Shown one piece after another: positions 7,845-17,842 of a DNA stretch of 64,000 bases. The position numbers and the translations under genes were made by a program. Origin of the DNA: an uncultured Cytophagales bacterium (GTDB lineage Bacteria > Bacteroidota > Bacteroidia > Cytophagales > UBA9547); NCBI GenBank assembly GCA_945957555.1, contig CAMFLX010000010.1:1-64000 (forward strand), written 5' to 3'. The notes under the pieces are model-generated. The model saw only the letters and a program-made list of their open reading frames with translations. It was not told the DNA's origin and ran no database searches. How positions within the stretch are numbered: the stretch's first letter is position 1; each line of letters begins with the position of its first letter.

Positions 7845-10800
7845 TTATTTTTTTATGATTTGGTATATAATGTTAGATGAATACTTCGTTTGGTCAATGA
7901 TATGAATGTCCACTTTTTGATCCGCAAGTGCACTTATCAGAAAAGCAGAAGAAAGAAACTGCAATTGACCATGTTTTTTGATATTGAAGCCCATCACTCG
8001 GGTTGAAAAAAATTCTGTAAGCTGGGTTAGTTGATGTTTTTTCTGCTGTGAGCTGTCACCATCACGGATCAGAAGTATTCCACTGGGCTTCAAAGCTGCA
8101 ATACATTTTTTGATCAAACTTATTTGGAGCTCGGCAGGCATGTAGTGAAGAATGTCCATCATGACTATGGCGTCGGCATCTTCGTATGCAAAGTATGTAG
8201 CGTCAGCAGCCACAAAGGAGATTTGGGGTGTTTTTAAATAATGATGGTTGGCTACATCTATCTTTGTATGGTCGTAATCCAAGCCCAAGATTTCGCGATT
8301 TTCAGACTTGGCAGCTAAGAAATAGGCCATAAAACCATAGCCACAACCGATGTCTATGATTTTACCTTGTTTGGGCAATAGCTCATCAAACAGATGATAG
8401 AAGTTTTCAAGCCTTACTTTGATCCTGAAGTACCATTCCAATACTGGTCCTTTGTAGATATAACCAGAGAGTATTTTGTAGAAGAATATTTCAGGCTGCT
8501 GATGCTCTTTCAGGATTTGATGCTCCTGTCTGTAATAGCGGGTCATCTCCTTGGCATGATCTTGATAGCTCCTCTCCATCTTAGCATCATAGTTTTGCCG
8601 AGGAAGTACCTTTAGCGTCATGGGGAATCTGTTGAGGACCAAATCTCCCTTGCGGATACCTTCTCCAGTACCGTGTAATAGTATGGGTACTATATCCAAT
8701 TGCAGTTTTTCTGCCAAAAAGAAAGCTCCTTTATGAAATCTCCTGATTTCCCCGTCTTCGGTACGTGTACCTTCGGGAAATATAGCAATGGAATAACCCT
8801 CGGCCATCTTTTCCTTGACATAGTCTAAACTGCCTTCTGCACCATCGTCAGCGTTATAGAAACCTACCAGCCTTACCAGCTTTCCAAATATTGGCGAGTT
8901 CCAAACCCAACTGTTGGTAATGATGAGGATTTTGGGGCTAAAAGCTATAAGTAATAAGATGTCTAAAAACGACTGATGGTTGGCAATGACCAAAGCAGGT
9001 TTAGTGAGGTCTTCTCGTGCGTCATTGATGATCCGCTTTTTAACTACAAATACCATCCAAAGTAGTGAACGTACATAGAGCATCATCACATACCGAATAC
9101 CATATATCAGTGATTTGTTTTTCTTTTGTCGGAATAAGACCAATAGCACCCATGCCACTGCAGTGAGTATCAGGCTACCTAGCGTGAAATAGAAGTATAC
9201 CCAAATCGTTCTGGAGACATTGCTGACTGTAAGTGGTGCAAGCCCTTTTTCCGTCCTTTTGGTGATGGTAATCCTGTACAAGAAAGGTATAAGTGTATAG
9301 GAAATGATCAAGACACATAAAATACCTACTACCGACACCAAAGCTATGGATTTTAAAGCAGGATGTTGTGCAAAAATCAACGAGCCCATTCCTATGAGTG
9401 TGGTAAGGGAGGAAAGAAACACTGAGTTCTTGTAGGATTGTAAGTTGTTTTTGCCTTCTTTATATTTCTTTTCGAGACCATCTACAAAAAAGATGGAATA
9501 GTCGTCGCCAATCCCAAAAATAAATGTGGAGATGATGATGTTTACAATATTGAACCGAATGTCTGTAATACCCATAATGCCCAAGATCCAGAACCAACTA
9601 ATGACCATGGGTACATATGCGATGAGGGTGAGTTCTAATCTACCAAAAGACAACCAAAGAATGAGAAATACCAATAGTGAAGAAGTCCACTGGATTTGGT
9701 TGAAGTCGTCTTTGACCACCAGCATGAGTTTGTTGTAGAAATACTGCTTGTCGAGCAGGTAGCTTTCATCATTAGTATTCAGCAGGCTTACCAAGTGATG
9801 GTCTTTCCCGGCAGGGACCCTGATCGTTGCTAAAACTGCGACTTTGTCGGCACCTTCAAGTACGTATTCCTTTAAAATATTCTTCTTAAGGAAATGGATG
9901 TCGTTATCTGAGAATGTCGTATATGGGTATTTTAAAAATGTATAAAACTGGGCAAAGGCCTGTGCTTTAAAACCCAACTTCAAGGCTTCTGCCTCTACGA
10001 GTTTTTCGACAAGGCCGATCTTTTGTGGTGTCCAAAAAGTGTTCCAACGAGTCAGCTTTTGTTTTTGTATTTCTATAGAAGGCAGTAGTGCTCCTATATT
10101 GGAATAAGAGGATATGAGTCCTTTGTTTTTTAAAGAATCGAGTTTGTGTGCCCCTCTTTCACTATTGGCAAGGGCACTGTTTAGGTCTTTGCCTTTGAAT
10201 ATGAAATACAGGTTACGTTCTTTCCCTTGTTCTGTCTCAAAGAAGTGATTTTCTGCTTTGCGGAGATCCTCCGTCATGAAATTCATCTTGGAGAGGTCAT
10301 CTTCAAAAAACACACTGCCTGCAAACCATGCTAAAATCACTGTAAGAACGACCACTAGCAGCACAAAAAGTTTGCTACGTTCTGGCTTGATCTGGATGAT
10401 ACGTTCTAACCAAGAAAGTTTAAAAGAGCTTTGGTTTCCAGAACTACTCACGGCCCCTAGCTTTGCTTTTACGAGTAAGTGCGGCAAAAATACAAGGGAG
10501 AATAGTGCTGCACCGATCAAACTCAGTCCGGAAAAAAGGCCGAAATCGTATAGGATCTCTGATTGAACAAATAGAAGACTTAAAAATGCACCTATTGTGG
10601 AAATACTTCCGATTAATAGAGGTGTGCTCACTTCTTCGATTACTTCACGGATTGACCGAGAATGCATGTAGTGTGTTACGATATGAAAAGCATAGTCTAT
10701 GGCAATACCCAATACTACGGCTCCTGATCCTAAAGCCAATACAGAGACTTTTCCTTTTATAAAATGGATGGAGGCTAGGGAAAACATCATACCAAATGCG

Positions 10801-11708
10801 GCAGGACTGAGTACCAAAATTGGTATTGAAAAATTTCTATAAAATAGGTACAACAACAGGATGATCAGGACCAAGGCAACGTTTACTGTAATAATGATGT
10901 CTTTCTTGATCTGTTTGGCGTTGCATAGGGCTACGGCCGCAGCACCAAAGTGTTGTCCTTGGGCTTTGGACATATATTTATTGTTGAGATCTTTAATGAT
11001 CTCTTCGATGCCTTCAACCAAAGGCTGGTTTTTAGGGGTATCGTTGGAGGCGTATGTATGAGAGACGAGTATGTAAAGATTCTTAAGGTCCTTGGAATAA
11101 ATATAGCCGTCGTTTAGTTGGAAATTGCCATTGGTTTGCAGGGTTTGAAACTTGGAGAGCCCCATAGCTGAGATGTTCAGCGGGTCTTTCATGGTGATAC
11201 TCTTCAATACTATACTCGCTGGAGAGATGAGGCGATGATAGCTGCTTTCGAGTACTCTAGCTACTCCTTGTGGGTTGATCATGGAGTCGATTCTCGCATA
11301 ATCCTTTTCCTCTAAATAATAGGGTATGTTTCTATAAACCAAGTCATAGACTTGTTGGATTTGCTCATCAGGTACTCTAAAGTTGATCTCCCTGATCAGA
11401 GGTTTTAGGTCTTTTCTTTGAGAAAGTTTCTCGAAAAATTCTGTAGCATACAGTTTTGGAGCTTCTTCGTCGGTACTGTCTTTGAGCTCTATGCGTATGA
11501 TGAGCTTGTCGAGAATCTTGGTGCTGTTCACCGCCTCTTGGTAGCCTCGATTTTCTCGATCGTCAGGCAGCATTTTGGAGATGTCTTCTTCAAACGATAC
11601 TTGCGACGCGAAATAGGAAATAAATAATACAGTTAACAATAAACTCAGCCAGAGCCTTGTGCTACTTTTCGCAATCCATTGGTAAATGTGTAAAAATATA
11701 TGAGCCAA
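7845..11708 (-). CDS. MMPL exporter fused to PlsC-type acyltransferase and SAM methyltransferase
   Basis: A 1287-residue three-part protein. Residues about 1-870 form an RND/MMPL transporter (first membrane segment near 17-38, two later clusters of about five segments each, extracytoplasmic loops between). About 895-1080 form an acyltransferase with NHQSFLD (near 908) and PEGTR (near 979). About 1100-1287 form a class I methyltransferase with DIGCGYGF (near 1119). In aryl-polyene clusters the MMPL protein (ApeM) is thought to move the pigment lipid to the outer membrane. The fusion suggests acylation, methylation and export are coupled. TTG is the only sensible start. Confidence 0.9.
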   Translation of the reverse strand: MAHIFLHIYQWIAKSSTRLWLSLLLTVLFISYFASQVSFEEDISKMLPDDRENRGYQEAVNSTKILDKLIIRIELKDSTDEEAPKLYATEFFEKLSQRKDLKPLIREINFRVPDEQIQQVYDLVYRNIPYYLEEKDYARIDSMINPQGVARVLESSYHRLISPASIVLKSITMKDPLNISAMGLSKFQTLQTNGNFQLNDGYIYSKDLKNLYILVSHTYASNDTPKNQPLVEGIEEIIKDLNNKYMSKAQGQHFGAAAVALCNAKQIKKDIIITVNVALVLIILLLYLFYRNFSIPILVLSPAAFGMMFSLASIHFIKGKVSVLALGSGAVVLGIAIDYAFHIVTHYMHSRSIREVIEEVSTPLLIGSISTIGAFLSLLFVQSEILYDFGLFSGLSLIGAALFSLVFLPHLLVKAKLGAVSSSGNQSSFKLSWLERIIQIKPERSKLFVLLVVVLTVILAWFAGSVFFEDDLSKMNFMTEDLRKAENHFFETEQGKERNLYFIFKGKDLNSALANSERGAHKLDSLKNKGLISSYSNIGALLPSIEIQKQKLTRWNTFWTPQKIGLVEKLVEAEALKLGFKAQAFAQFYTFLKYPYTTFSDNDIHFLKKNILKEYVLEGADKVAVLATIRVPAGKDHHLVSLLNTNDESYLLDKQYFYNKLMLVVKDDFNQIQWTSSLLVFLILWLSFGRLELTLIAYVPMVISWFWILGIMGITDIRFNIVNIIISTFIFGIGDDYSIFFVDGLEKKYKEGKNNLQSYKNSVFLSSLTTLIGMGSLIFAQHPALKSIALVSVVGILCVLIISYTLIPFLYRITITKRTEKGLAPLTVSNVSRTIWVYFYFTLGSLILTAVAWVLLVLFRQKKNKSLIYGIRYVMMLYVRSLLWMVFVVKKRIINDAREDLTKPALVIANHQSFLDILLLIAFSPKILIITNSWVWNSPIFGKLVRLVGFYNADDGAEGSLDYVKEKMAEGYSIAIFPEGTRTEDGEIRRFHKGAFFLAEKLQLDIVPILLHGTGEGIRKGDLVLNRFPMTLKVLPRQNYDAKMERSYQDHAKEMTRYYRQEHQILKEHQQPEIFFYKILSGYIYKGPVLEWYFRIKVRLENFYHLFDELLPKQGKIIDIGCGYGFMAYFLAAKSENREILGLDYDHTKIDVANHHYLKTPQISFVAADATYFAYEDADAIVMMDILHYMPAELQISLIKKCIAALKPSGILLIRDGDSSQQKKHQLTQLTEFFSTRVMGFNIKKHGQLQFLSSAFLISALADQKVDIHIIDQTKYSSNIIYQIIKK

Positions 11709-11756
11709 ATTATTAATGATGTATTGACAAAACTCCCAAATGTATACTTTTGACCT

Positions 11757-12932
11757 CTATATTCTCCTTGTTATTCTTAAAATGGCCCAAGAGCTCACAA
11801 AGGCAAATACGCCTGCTGCTATCGCAAACAATATGGCTCCCAATAAGTACTGTACCATAAATTGATGCACAAGTGCAAGAGATATTTCTTTGGAAAACTG
11901 CAAAGATATAGGATTCCCCAATGCCAAAGCACCAGTTACATAACTTATATATAACAATATGGGCAACATGGGTGGAATGCTGATATTGGATGCCAATAAG
12001 ACCAAGGCTTTATTAAGTTTTAAGATATGGGCTACACCAAAGGCAACGAGCATTTGTATGCCCCACAAAGGAACGATCCCCATGAAAACGCCAAAACCTA
12101 TGGATGAAGCCTTCTTTTCTATGGAATCATCAGTACTGAGGAGCTCTTGTACTTTTTTTTTAAAGCCTTTTTTTTTAGAGCTTCGAAAAAACATCAAAGG
12201 TCTATACCAAAGGAATGCCAAGATGACCAATACGGTGTTCAAGATGGTGATTCTTGTGAAATCCTTGAATGGCCTAAAGTGACTTACTCTATCCTTTGCT
12301 GGTGGATAATATATACTGATAGGCATGGCCAATACTTCAAGACCTGCCCAAGCACCTCTTACGATGACCTCTATCTCAAATTCGAACTTGCGCGTAAAAA
12401 AATGTAGCTCATTTAGAGGAGTTAGGGGGTAGAGCCTATAGCCAGACTGTGTATCTGGTAGTTTAATACCCGTTTCAACGTGGTACCAAAAACTTGAAAA
12501 CTTGTTTCCAAAGCTGCTCTTGGACGGGATACCTGCTCCTGCTTGTCCCATATTTCTATCGCCGATGATGATGGCCTCTGGGTGCTGCTCTATTTGCGCC
12601 AAAAACAGAGGTAGATCATAGGCAAAATGCTGGCCATCGGAATCTATGGTAATGGCGTATCTATAGCCTTTATCTAAAGCATATGCAAAACCCGTACGTA
12701 GGGCCTTGCCTTTGCCCCTGTTTAGGGGATGGTTTACGATCTCAATGCCGACTATTGTGGCAAGAATTTCGGGTGTATTGTCAGTACTACCATCATTGAC
12801 CACAATGATATTGGTGGTATAAGAAAGACAGTCTTCAATAACCTGTTTGATGGTTTTTTGATTGTTGTAAGTAGGTATAAGCACACAACATCTGTACTTT
12901 TCAAATTCGGTATGGATTTCTGGGTTTATCAA
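11757..12932 (-). CDS. Family 2 glycosyltransferase with C-terminal DUF2062 membrane domain
   Basis: A 391-residue protein. Residues about 13-220 are a GT2 domain (CVLIPTYNN, VVNDGSTDNT, DSDGQH as the DxD region); residues about 265-391 are a DUF2062 domain with several membrane segments (GFGVFMGIVPLWG). Aryl-polyene clusters carry an equivalent gene (ApeJ) proposed to decorate or anchor the pigment. The apparent start is TTG. A 256-bp gap upstream, unlike the tight packing elsewhere, suggests a separate promoter for this gene and the two after it; a -7-like TACTTTTG lies at 12987-12994 on the minus strand, without a matching -33. Confidence 0.85.
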   Translation of the reverse strand: MINPEIHTEFEKYRCCVLIPTYNNQKTIKQVIEDCLSYTTNIIVVNDGSTDNTPEILATIVGIEIVNHPLNRGKGKALRTGFAYALDKGYRYAITIDSDGQHFAYDLPLFLAQIEQHPEAIIIGDRNMGQAGAGIPSKSSFGNKFSSFWYHVETGIKLPDTQSGYRLYPLTPLNELHFFTRKFEFEIEVIVRGAWAGLEVLAMPISIYYPPAKDRVSHFRPFKDFTRITILNTVLVILAFLWYRPLMFFRSSKKKGFKKKVQELLSTDDSIEKKASSIGFGVFMGIVPLWGIQMLVAFGVAHILKLNKALVLLASNISIPPMLPILLYISYVTGALALGNPISLQFSKEISLALVHQFMVQYLLGAILFAIAAGVFAFVSSWAILRITRRI

Positions 12933-13188
12933 TATGAATGTATATAAATGCTAATTTCTAATTTTTGTGTATTCATGAGTCTGTTTCAAAAGTAGGTAAT
13001 TTCAAGTAAGGATTGTATCTGCAAAACGTACTGTTTTCACTCAGTCAATAATACAACCCCACACTGCAAAAATAGTTTTTTATTGGGATTTTATTAAATA
13101 ATGATGCAAATCAAAAACAATACGGTGGATGAATTATTATAGTCTATTCGAATAAATTCATATCTAAGCTACTGAGTTCGACAACTGT

Positions 13189-13560
13189 TCACGATATGTT
13201 TTTCACCTTTTCGAACTTCCCCGAGAACTTAGTAATCGTATTTCCAACATTGGTCATAGTTGCTGTGGCACCTACTTCATCATCAGTTTGCGACTTGATC
13301 GTGATTTCTAGTGAAATCTCAGGATCAAGATTGGGGTCCATCAATGCTAAAAACTTAATGTTGTCCGCTTTCCTTAGTCGCAAAGTCTGTCTTGTTGCTT
13401 GCTCTAATACCTTGGTGATAATTTGTGTTTGACAGGCTCCTGGCAATATGGGCATGCCAGGAAAATGTCCTTTGAAAATCTCATGGGCAACATCTACTTT
13501 GATCTGGGCAGTAATGCGATCATCTGCTAAGGAGAGAAGGTTTACCGTGCAATAGTCCAT
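13189..13560 (-). CDS. 3-hydroxyacyl-ACP dehydratase, hotdog fold (ApeI/FabZ-like)
   Basis: A 123-residue hotdog protein with the FabA/FabZ active-site stretch GHFPGMPILPGA (catalytic His, about residues 30-41). It is predicted to dehydrate 3-hydroxyacyl-ACP intermediates to build the conjugated polyene, like ApeI. A second, more divergent dehydratase is at 20311-20742. The gene begins 6 bases after the lipoprotein stop. It is short for FabZ (about 145 residues) but the fold appears complete. Confidence 0.82.
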   Translation of the reverse strand: MDYCTVNLLSLADDRITAQIKVDVAHEIFKGHFPGMPILPGACQTQIITKVLEQATRQTLRLRKADNIKFLALMDPNLDPEISLEITIKSQTDDEVGATATMTNVGNTITKFSGKFEKVKNIS

Positions 13561-13566
13561 AGTTTG

Positions 13567-14211
13567 TTATTTGAGCGTCTCTAATTCAATTAAAAGTTTA
13601 AAATTATAATGTTTGATCGCGATACGTTGTGCTTTACCTTCAGTAAAATTGGAATAGGTTATTTGGTTTTTCAGCTTTCTGGTATGCTGTATGGTCTTTT
13701 GTGATTGGAGGATCTTTTGTTCCTGGTCAGTCAAGAAGTAAATATGATCCTGACCGTAATCATAACGCAACATTTTGGGCTTTCCCAAAAGTGTAGTCAT
13801 ATCTTGGCGGTTTGTGAGTCGCATTTTGTCCCATACTACGAGTTGCCTAATGTCGTCTTGCAAGGTCTTGAGTACGCCTTTGATGTTAAGTTGGGGAATC
13901 GCATCTTTGACAAGAAAGGTATCTTTGTAAATTTCTATGTCAAAAAACTTGAGACCTACCTGTGAGAGGAAAGTGGCCTTGAGGGTGTCTGCAGCTTTAG
14001 ATTTGAGAATGAGGATGCCTCCAATGGTTTTGCCATAAGTCTCCACGTGGGTCTTAAACAAATATAAACTGTCGCCTTGTTGAAAATAGGGACTTCGCAA
14101 GGAGTCAGTGCTACTGTCTTGTGTCATTTGTACTTTTGGAATTCTATGACTACAAGCTGTTATGGAGCTTAATACCAGTATCAGGAAACTATTTAACCAC
14201 AAATTCGGCAT
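13567..14211 (-). CDS. Outer-membrane lipoprotein of the pigment cluster (ApeN-like)
   Basis: A 214-residue protein with a lipoprotein signal peptide ending in a SITAC lipobox (Cys near residue 20). No catalytic motif is visible; the remainder looks beta-rich. Position next to the LolA-like gene matches aryl-polyene clusters, where LolA-like ApeL and lipoprotein ApeN (DUF3261-type) are thought to receive the pigment at the outer membrane. I assign it by context and signal peptide. The start overlaps the end of the LolA-like gene by 23 bases, indicating coupling. Confidence 0.75.
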   Translation of the reverse strand: MPNLWLNSFLILVLSSITACSHRIPKVQMTQDSSTDSLRSPYFQQGDSLYLFKTHVETYGKTIGGILILKSKAADTLKATFLSQVGLKFFDIEIYKDTFLVKDAIPQLNIKGVLKTLQDDIRQLVVWDKMRLTNRQDMTTLLGKPKMLRYDYGQDHIYFLTDQEQKILQSQKTIQHTRKLKNQITYSNFTEGKAQRIAIKHYNFKLLIELETLK

Positions 14212-14839
14212 CGGTCATGGGGCTATTGGTTTGTTTATTGCTAAAAGTCATGTGGGTATAGTCTCCCGACTTTTCTGTCATTTCGAGCTTGTTTACGGTA
14301 TAGTCTTTTTTGCTGATATAGATTTTGATCTGTTTCAAATAATCTTTAAAGACATCTGAGATCGGCTCTAACTCCAGCAAATACTGTTGGCTATTTTCCA
14401 GATATTTCACTTTATAATCCTTGTTGTTGAACAAGTTGCCCTGCACGGCGTCGATCATGGTCTGATTAATGAACTTAAAGATTTTATTTGACTTGGCGTC
14501 GAACTTGGTCACCTTGCCGTTGTCTTTAATATACACTTTGCCTTTTACAAAAGCAATGATGTAGCTCATGGGTTTGGTATACTCAAGACGCATCATATCG
14601 GTAATCTTGTATTTCAAGTAGCCATTGGACATGAGCTTTTGTGCCATAAAGCTTAGGTACTTTTCTTGCACAAAATCCGACTTTAAAGTTTTGTAGGTCT
14701 TATTGGTAGCGTTCATTTTTGTTTTGAAACCCTCTACGTCTTTCATAGGTGTATAGTCATTTGTTTGGGCAAGCATCAGTGTGATGTTACAAAGCCAAAA
14801 ACCGAAGGCAAGCATGTATTTGTGGATTGATCTTGTCAT
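14189..14839 (-). CDS. LolA-like periplasmic carrier (ApeL-like)
   Basis: A 216-residue secreted protein: signal peptide (residues 1 to about 25, ending MLAQ), then an outer-membrane lipoprotein carrier fold (DFVQEKYLSFM, GYLKYKITDMMRLEYTKP, KKDYTVNKLEM). LolA-fold proteins shield lipids in transit through the periplasm, and in aryl-polyene clusters ApeL is thought to carry the pigment or its lipid anchor. The correct ATG is at 14839, overlapping the stop of the deacetylase gene as ATGA; an open frame further upstream runs inside that gene and is not used. Confidence 0.85.
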   Translation of the reverse strand: MTRSIHKYMLAFGFWLCNITLMLAQTNDYTPMKDVEGFKTKMNATNKTYKTLKSDFVQEKYLSFMAQKLMSNGYLKYKITDMMRLEYTKPMSYIIAFVKGKVYIKDNGKVTKFDAKSNKIFKFINQTMIDAVQGNLFNNKDYKVKYLENSQQYLLELEPISDVFKDYLKQIKIYISKKDYTVNKLEMTEKSGDYTHMTFSNKQTNSPMTDAEFVVK

Positions 14840-15612
14840 TTTGTTAATTCCAATTTCAGTGTTTCTAGAGCGTCGTGGGAAAATCCCTTTTGTGCAGTTC
14901 TTTGCAAAAATGTGTCCAATACCTGAGGCGTAATGGGTATGGTATCGTGAAACAATATAATATCCCCTGCTTGTATATTGTTTGAAATACGTATCAAAAT
15001 CTTCTCGGGGTCGATGAGTACCGTATCTAATGATCGTTTGCTCCAACCTATGATCTTAAGATTCATAGCTTTGGCAGCCGCTACGATGGTAGGGTTGGTA
15101 ACTCCAAAAGGAGGCCTGAAAAGTTTTAGAGAGGTTATTCCTAGTTCTGTTAAAGCGTTTTCGGTCTGTGAAAGTTCTTTTTTTACATAGACCAGGGGTA
15201 GGTTCGTGAATTTGATTTCATGGGAAAATGTATGATTGCCGATGAGGTGTCCTTCTGCGACAATTTGTTTTATAATATGTGGGTGCTCCAAAATTTTCCT
15301 GCCGATACAAAAGAAGACCGCTTTTGCTTGGTGTTTTTTAAGGATCTCCAAAATTTGGAGTGTATACACCGGGTCTGGCCCATCGTCGAAGCTTAGTAAT
15401 ATTTCGGACTTGGAAGTTCTTAATTTCGAGATATTGCTGCCAAAAAAACCTAGCGCAATATGAAATGCGCCTAATGCCACTAGCCCAGCCCATAGTAAAA
15501 ACAGAAGAATGTATATGTAAAAAAAGCGCTCGTCTTGAATAGCCAAGTACAATGTACCAGCGGCTAAAGCCACAAATATCGCTGATATGGTCTTGAACTT
15601 AAACACTGGCAA
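14836..15612 (-). CDS. Polysaccharide deacetylase (NodB) family, membrane-anchored
   Basis: A 258-residue protein with two hydrophobic segments at the N-terminus (about 8-26 and 29-52), then a NodB domain with FDDGPD (about residue 71), the metal-binding NHTFSH motif, and RPPFG. Active-site residues look intact, so it is probably a working carbohydrate-esterase-family-4 deacetylase facing the periplasm. Its role in pigment assembly is unclear; removing an acetyl or acyl group from an anchor sugar is one option. It overlaps the previous ketosynthase-like gene by 14 bases. The start is TTG at 15612 or GTG at 15606. Confidence 0.85.
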   Translation of the reverse strand: MPVFKFKTISAIFVALAAGTLYLAIQDERFFYIYILLFLLWAGLVALGAFHIALGFFGSNISKLRTSKSEILLSFDDGPDPVYTLQILEILKKHQAKAVFFCIGRKILEHPHIIKQIVAEGHLIGNHTFSHEIKFTNLPLVYVKKELSQTENALTELGITSLKLFRPPFGVTNPTIVAAAKAMNLKIIGWSKRSLDTVLIDPEKILIRISNNIQAGDIILFHDTIPITPQVLDTFLQRTAQKGFSHDALETLKLELTK

Positions 15613-16633
15613 GTAGAGCTAAAGAGTGGTATTTACCTTTGTTTTGGTTATAGATCAAAATCTTTCGAGGCCTAGTGGGAGCCATACGGTCGATTTTGAG
15701 GTAATGAGCGGGGACGCTCCCGTATTTAAGGATATTTGCCCCCAAAAAATAGGCGAATGAAGATGCGGTGAAGTATTCTCCTGTAAGATGTTTATAGGTG
15801 ATGATGCTTGAATGAGGCAAAATTTGATACACAGGTGTGTAAGCTTGAGGTTCCTCTTCACTCTCCCCGGAAATGAGCACATCGATATCCTCTATATTAG
15901 ACTGAGCTTCTTGCAAAAAGCTCAGTACAAGATCTTGTATGGTTTCTCCTGTGCTTAGTTTGAAGACTAGTTTAAAGGCTAAAATTGCCGCATAACTGTG
16001 CTCCGTCATTGTTTCGGAAATTACTGCAAAGCAGGCTCCTTCCCCAGTGATCGTAGTTCCAGTATTAGGGTTGATCCATAGTCCCATGTTTTGGGTTACT
16101 TCGCGGATCATGGGGATCATCTCGTCGGTACTGCCGACCAATATGTTTTTGGCGTCACCATCTTTAAGCATGAGTATGCTTTCCAAAAGAGCCGACTCGA
16201 AAGAAAAATACCTGTTTGAAAAGGTATTATTGGTGCGATTGCACTTGAGTGTCATCGCTATTTGCCCACTGATGGTGTTATGCGTAGAGAATATGAAGGC
16301 TGTTGGTGAGAGGTTTTCTTCTTGGTTTTCGATAACGGAAAGTAAAAACTTTTCGGAATCTTCTAAACACCCCAACCCTGTACCTGTAATGATGGCCTCA
16401 GGCATATCTAGTCCTGCATCTTGTAGACTTTTTTGTGCAGTAAGTATCGAAAACTTCAAGATCCTACTGAGCCTTCTCAGTGCTATAGGACTAAAGTGGA
16501 TTTTGTAGTCTGGCTCTATGCATTTGAAATGCTCTGAATCATTTTTTTCTAACAATACCTGTATGCCCTGCTCCAAGGTGGGTTGAGCAGAAATACATGA
16601 GATGCCGTTGATATAGATAGTTCCCGTTAACAT
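15599..16633 (-). CDS. Degenerate ketosynthase, chain-length-factor-like (ApeC-like)
   Basis: A 344-residue thiolase-fold protein related to beta-ketoacyl-ACP synthases (ALRRLSRILKF, GTGLGCLEDSEKFL, NILVGSTDEM). The catalytic Cys is missing: by my alignment the ACSSA of its neighbour becomes SFESA here, and the HGTGT histidine motif is also lost. It is shorter than the usual 400 residues. This fits a chain-length factor that pairs with the active ketosynthase encoded just before it (16627-17832), whose stop overlaps this start by 7 bases. Heterodimeric KS-CLF pairs are established for aryl-polyene synthesis. Confidence 0.82.
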   Translation of the reverse strand: MLTGTIYINGISCISAQPTLEQGIQVLLEKNDSEHFKCIEPDYKIHFSPIALRRLSRILKFSILTAQKSLQDAGLDMPEAIITGTGLGCLEDSEKFLLSVIENQEENLSPTAFIFSTHNTISGQIAMTLKCNRTNNTFSNRYFSFESALLESILMLKDGDAKNILVGSTDEMIPMIREVTQNMGLWINPNTGTTITGEGACFAVISETMTEHSYAAILAFKLVFKLSTGETIQDLVLSFLQEAQSNIEDIDVLISGESEEEPQAYTPVYQILPHSSIITYKHLTGEYFTASSFAYFLGANILKYGSVPAHYLKIDRMAPTRPRKILIYNQNKGKYHSLALLASV

Positions 16634-17832
16634 CTTGCAAAGATCACCGATGAATTGTTACCGCCAAAGCCAAATGAATTGGATAGGACGTGATCTACTT
16701 TTTGGTTTTTCAATAGAACTGTTTGAGGGCTGATATTTACCTCTTCCATTTTTTCTTGAAAATTAAGGTTGGGTAGCAACAAATGTTCCTGGATAGCCAA
16801 GATAGAGAAGATAGCTTCTATGCCTCCTGATGCCGCTAGGGTATGACCTGTTGCAGATTTGGTGGAGCTAAAGGGTGGAACTTTGCCCTGAAAGAGTCTT
16901 TGCATGGCTATGCTTTCTGAGAGGTCGTTATTTACCGTACCTGTACCGTGGGTATTGATGTAATCTATTGCTTCTGTGCTGAGTAAGCTTTTGTCAAGAG
17001 CTTGTTTCATAGACATATAGGCACCTTCGCCTTCGGGAGAAGAAGCCGTCTGATGGTAGGCATCACAAGCGTTGCCATAACCTTTGACTTCTGCCAACGG
17101 CTTTTTGGGATACCTTGCGATCAAGTCTTCAGACTCCAAAACAAGATAACCTGCACCTTCACCAAGGTTAAGCCCCTTTCTGTTCTTGTCAAACGGTTGT
17201 GAGGGTGTATCAGAGAGGATCATCAAGGCATTAAAGCCATTGATGGTGAAGCGAGAATAAGCGTCGGTACCCCCCACGATAACTCTTTCAAATCCACCAT
17301 GCTTGATTAACCTTACCCCATGGATAAGTGCATTGAGTGCGGAAGAACAGGCTGTACTGGTGGTCGCGATATACGCTTCTATTTGAAGTAGCTCGGCGAT
17401 CTGTTCGGTGTGATTTCCACAGTCGTGGGTTTTGGCAAGTGCCAGGCGAGCACTTGGTTTGTCCTTAAGAAAGTCTTGATAGAAAATCTCTCCTTGATCC
17501 ATACCTCCTACACTGGTGGCAGAAACCACCGCCGATCGCGCTTTTGTATGATGCCATTGTGCCATATGAGCTGCTTCTTGTGCTGCAACCATGGCCAAAA
17601 GTGCAGTTCTTGAATGGGTTTTACCACCTTTGAGCCTTTCAAGCTTTTCAAGAAGTGCTTCGTTGCTAAGTTTTACCTCTCCCCCAGGTAGGTTTTCGGC
17701 ATGTTTCGTACTTAGTAAGGTAATTTTGTCAATACCAGAGCTGCTGTTCTGTAAGTTGGCCAATGTCTCTGTGATCCCATCTCCCAGTGCGGAAATGATT
17801 CCCATGCCTGTGATATATACACGGATGGACAT
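16627..17832 (-). CDS. Beta-ketoacyl-ACP synthase, catalytic (ApeO-like)
   Basis: A 401-residue FabF-type ketosynthase. The Cys nucleophile is in TACSSALNAL, and the two histidines lie in NTHGTGT and SATGHTLAASG. It extends the polyene chain with malonyl-ACP. Its gene follows an acyl carrier protein by 10 bases and overlaps the degenerate partner at 15599-16633, which argues that the two proteins form a heterodimer. It has an ATG start and full family length. Confidence 0.9.
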   Translation of the reverse strand: MSIRVYITGMGIISALGDGITETLANLQNSSSGIDKITLLSTKHAENLPGGEVKLSNEALLEKLERLKGGKTHSRTALLAMVAAQEAAHMAQWHHTKARSAVVSATSVGGMDQGEIFYQDFLKDKPSARLALAKTHDCGNHTEQIAELLQIEAYIATTSTACSSALNALIHGVRLIKHGGFERVIVGGTDAYSRFTINGFNALMILSDTPSQPFDKNRKGLNLGEGAGYLVLESEDLIARYPKKPLAEVKGYGNACDAYHQTASSPEGEGAYMSMKQALDKSLLSTEAIDYINTHGTGTVNNDLSESIAMQRLFQGKVPPFSSTKSATGHTLAASGGIEAIFSILAIQEHLLLPNLNFQEKMEEVNISPQTVLLKNQKVDHVLSNSFGFGGNNSSVIFARC

Positions 17833-17842
17833 GGAGTACAGG

